NCBI GenBank assembly: GCA_034114085.1
Contig: JAXEWB010000063.1
Location: forward strand, 30,301-94,300
Direction of reading: 5' to 3'
Length of the DNA stretch: 64,000 bases
Source: Spiro-02 sp034114085
GTDB lineage: Bacteria > Spirochaetota > Spirochaetia > Sphaerochaetales > Sphaerochaetaceae
Made by a program: the position numbers and the translations under genes. Shown piece by piece: positions 63,585 to 64,000 of the stretch; position 1 is the first letter of the stretch, and each line of letters opens with the position of its first letter. Below the pieces are notes generated by a model. That model was not told the DNA's origin, made no database searches, and worked only from the letters and a program-made list of their open reading frames with translations.

Positions 63585-64000
63585 CCATATCTCCTGTCCT
63601 TCTCACTCAGACATGGTTCGCCAATCCCATCCAACGGCCACCGAACTCCGACCGCGGGGTCGTTCCATGGGATTCCACCTTCTTCCTCGGGATGGTATAG
63701 CTCATCGCACTTGTAGACGAACTCGGCCTCTTCGCTCAACACAAGGAATCCATGGGCGAAGCCCTTGGGGATGAAAAACTGCTTCCGGTTCTTGTCGCTG
63801 AGCGTCACGCCTATATACCGGCCCCATGTCGGGCTTCCCCTGCGGAGATCAACCGCCACATCGTACACCTCACCCTTGATGACCCGTACCAGCTTAGCTT
63901 GCTGGTGAACCTTTTGAAAATGCAAGCCCCGCAGCACTCCCTTGCGGCTCTTGCTCTGGTTGTCCTGCACGAACTCGCATGAGATTCCCGCTGCTTCAAA
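63560..64000 (-). CDS. rfbC: dTDP-4-dehydrorhamnose 3,5-epimerase, N-terminus missing
   Basis: Partial gene: 146 codons are visible and the frame stays open to the right edge (FEAAGISCEFVQDNQSKSRK), so about 30 N-terminal residues lie outside. The cupin enzyme epimerises dTDP-4-keto-6-deoxyglucose on the way to dTDP-L-rhamnose. Seen are VLRGLHFQKVHQQAKLVRVI with the catalytic His, GEVYDVAVDLRRGSPTWGRY, FFIPKGFAHGFLVLSEEAEF and the C-terminal IPWNDPAVGVRWPL. It fits the neighbouring polysaccharide locus, implying rhamnose or a related deoxysugar in the product. Confidence 0.95.
   Translation of the reverse strand, partial: FEAAGISCEFVQDNQSKSRKGVLRGLHFQKVHQQAKLVRVIKGEVYDVAVDLRRGSPTWGRYIGVTLSDKNRKQFFIPKGFAHGFLVLSEEAEFVYKCDELYHPEEEGGIPWNDPAVGVRWPLDGIGEPCLSEKDRRYGHLVDCFL

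Overview
The window looks like the chromosome of an anaerobic, diderm, fermentative bacterium. A spirochaete of the Sphaerochaeta group is my best guess. The reasons are the periplasmic solute-binding proteins with short Sec signals ending in FAQGAKE- or GGAQEK-like sequences, a BspA-type LRR lipoprotein, many sugar and amino-acid ABC genes, a clostridial-type glutamate mutase operon, a membrane pyrophosphatase, and base composition near 50% GC. The assignment is an inference; no rRNA or other phylogenetic marker is present.

Layout. 1-3.4 kb: a sugar-binding protein with its terminator, an LRR lipoprotein and a DtxR-type repressor. 3.7-6.4 kb: feoA-feoB and a Cys-rich FeoB-associated protein behind a promoter carrying two iron-box-like palindromes. 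6.6-8.0 kb: a Na+-pump decarboxylase beta subunit and a 44-residue gamma-like subunit with no alpha subunit nearby. 8.2-13.5 kb: a polar amino-acid ABC transporter (its genes separated by a 104-bp-period repeat), an N-acyl-D-amino-acid deacylase and an HTH protein with a Fic-like but degenerate active-site motif. 13.7-16.8 kb: an FAD oxidoreductase and a SatD/DUF3307 pair. 16.97-17.32 kb: a 106-bp tandem repeat. 17.3-30.5 kb: a minus-strand carbohydrate operon (binding protein, two permeases, an unrecognised 807-residue protein, a deleted PHP-type remnant, an aldose-epimerase-like protein, an esterase, an AEC transporter) with a divergent YesN/YesM two-component system and an AraC regulator.

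30.6-36.0 kb: a small membrane protein, a SurA/PpiD-like chaperone, a Wzi-like outer-membrane protein, tRNA-Pro(CGG) with promoter and terminator, and a GH114-like lipoprotein. 36.1-44.9 kb: a GntR regulator and the operon glmS-glmL-glmE-mal-AtuA family-DUF4387-P-loop ATPase. It should convert glutamate to 3-methylaspartate and mesaconate; the last three genes have no assigned role in that pathway and are the most interesting unknowns here. 45.2-53.4 kb: a DUF2804 protein, a lipoprotein, an Rpn-type nuclease, a membrane pyrophosphatase and a DEAD-box helicase. 53.4-64.0 kb: a surface-polysaccharide locus (PIG-L deacetylase, FemAB-like acyltransferase, Wzx flippase, GT4, Stealth phosphotransferase, O-antigen ligase/polymerase, an RND exporter and the 3' part of rfbC).

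The genes fit a lifestyle of scavenging sugars and amino acids (possibly including acylated D-amino acids), glutamate fermentation through methylaspartate, and energy conservation through ion-pumping enzymes. Promoter and terminator calls are by eye against sigma-70 and intrinsic-terminator rules. No database search was possible.
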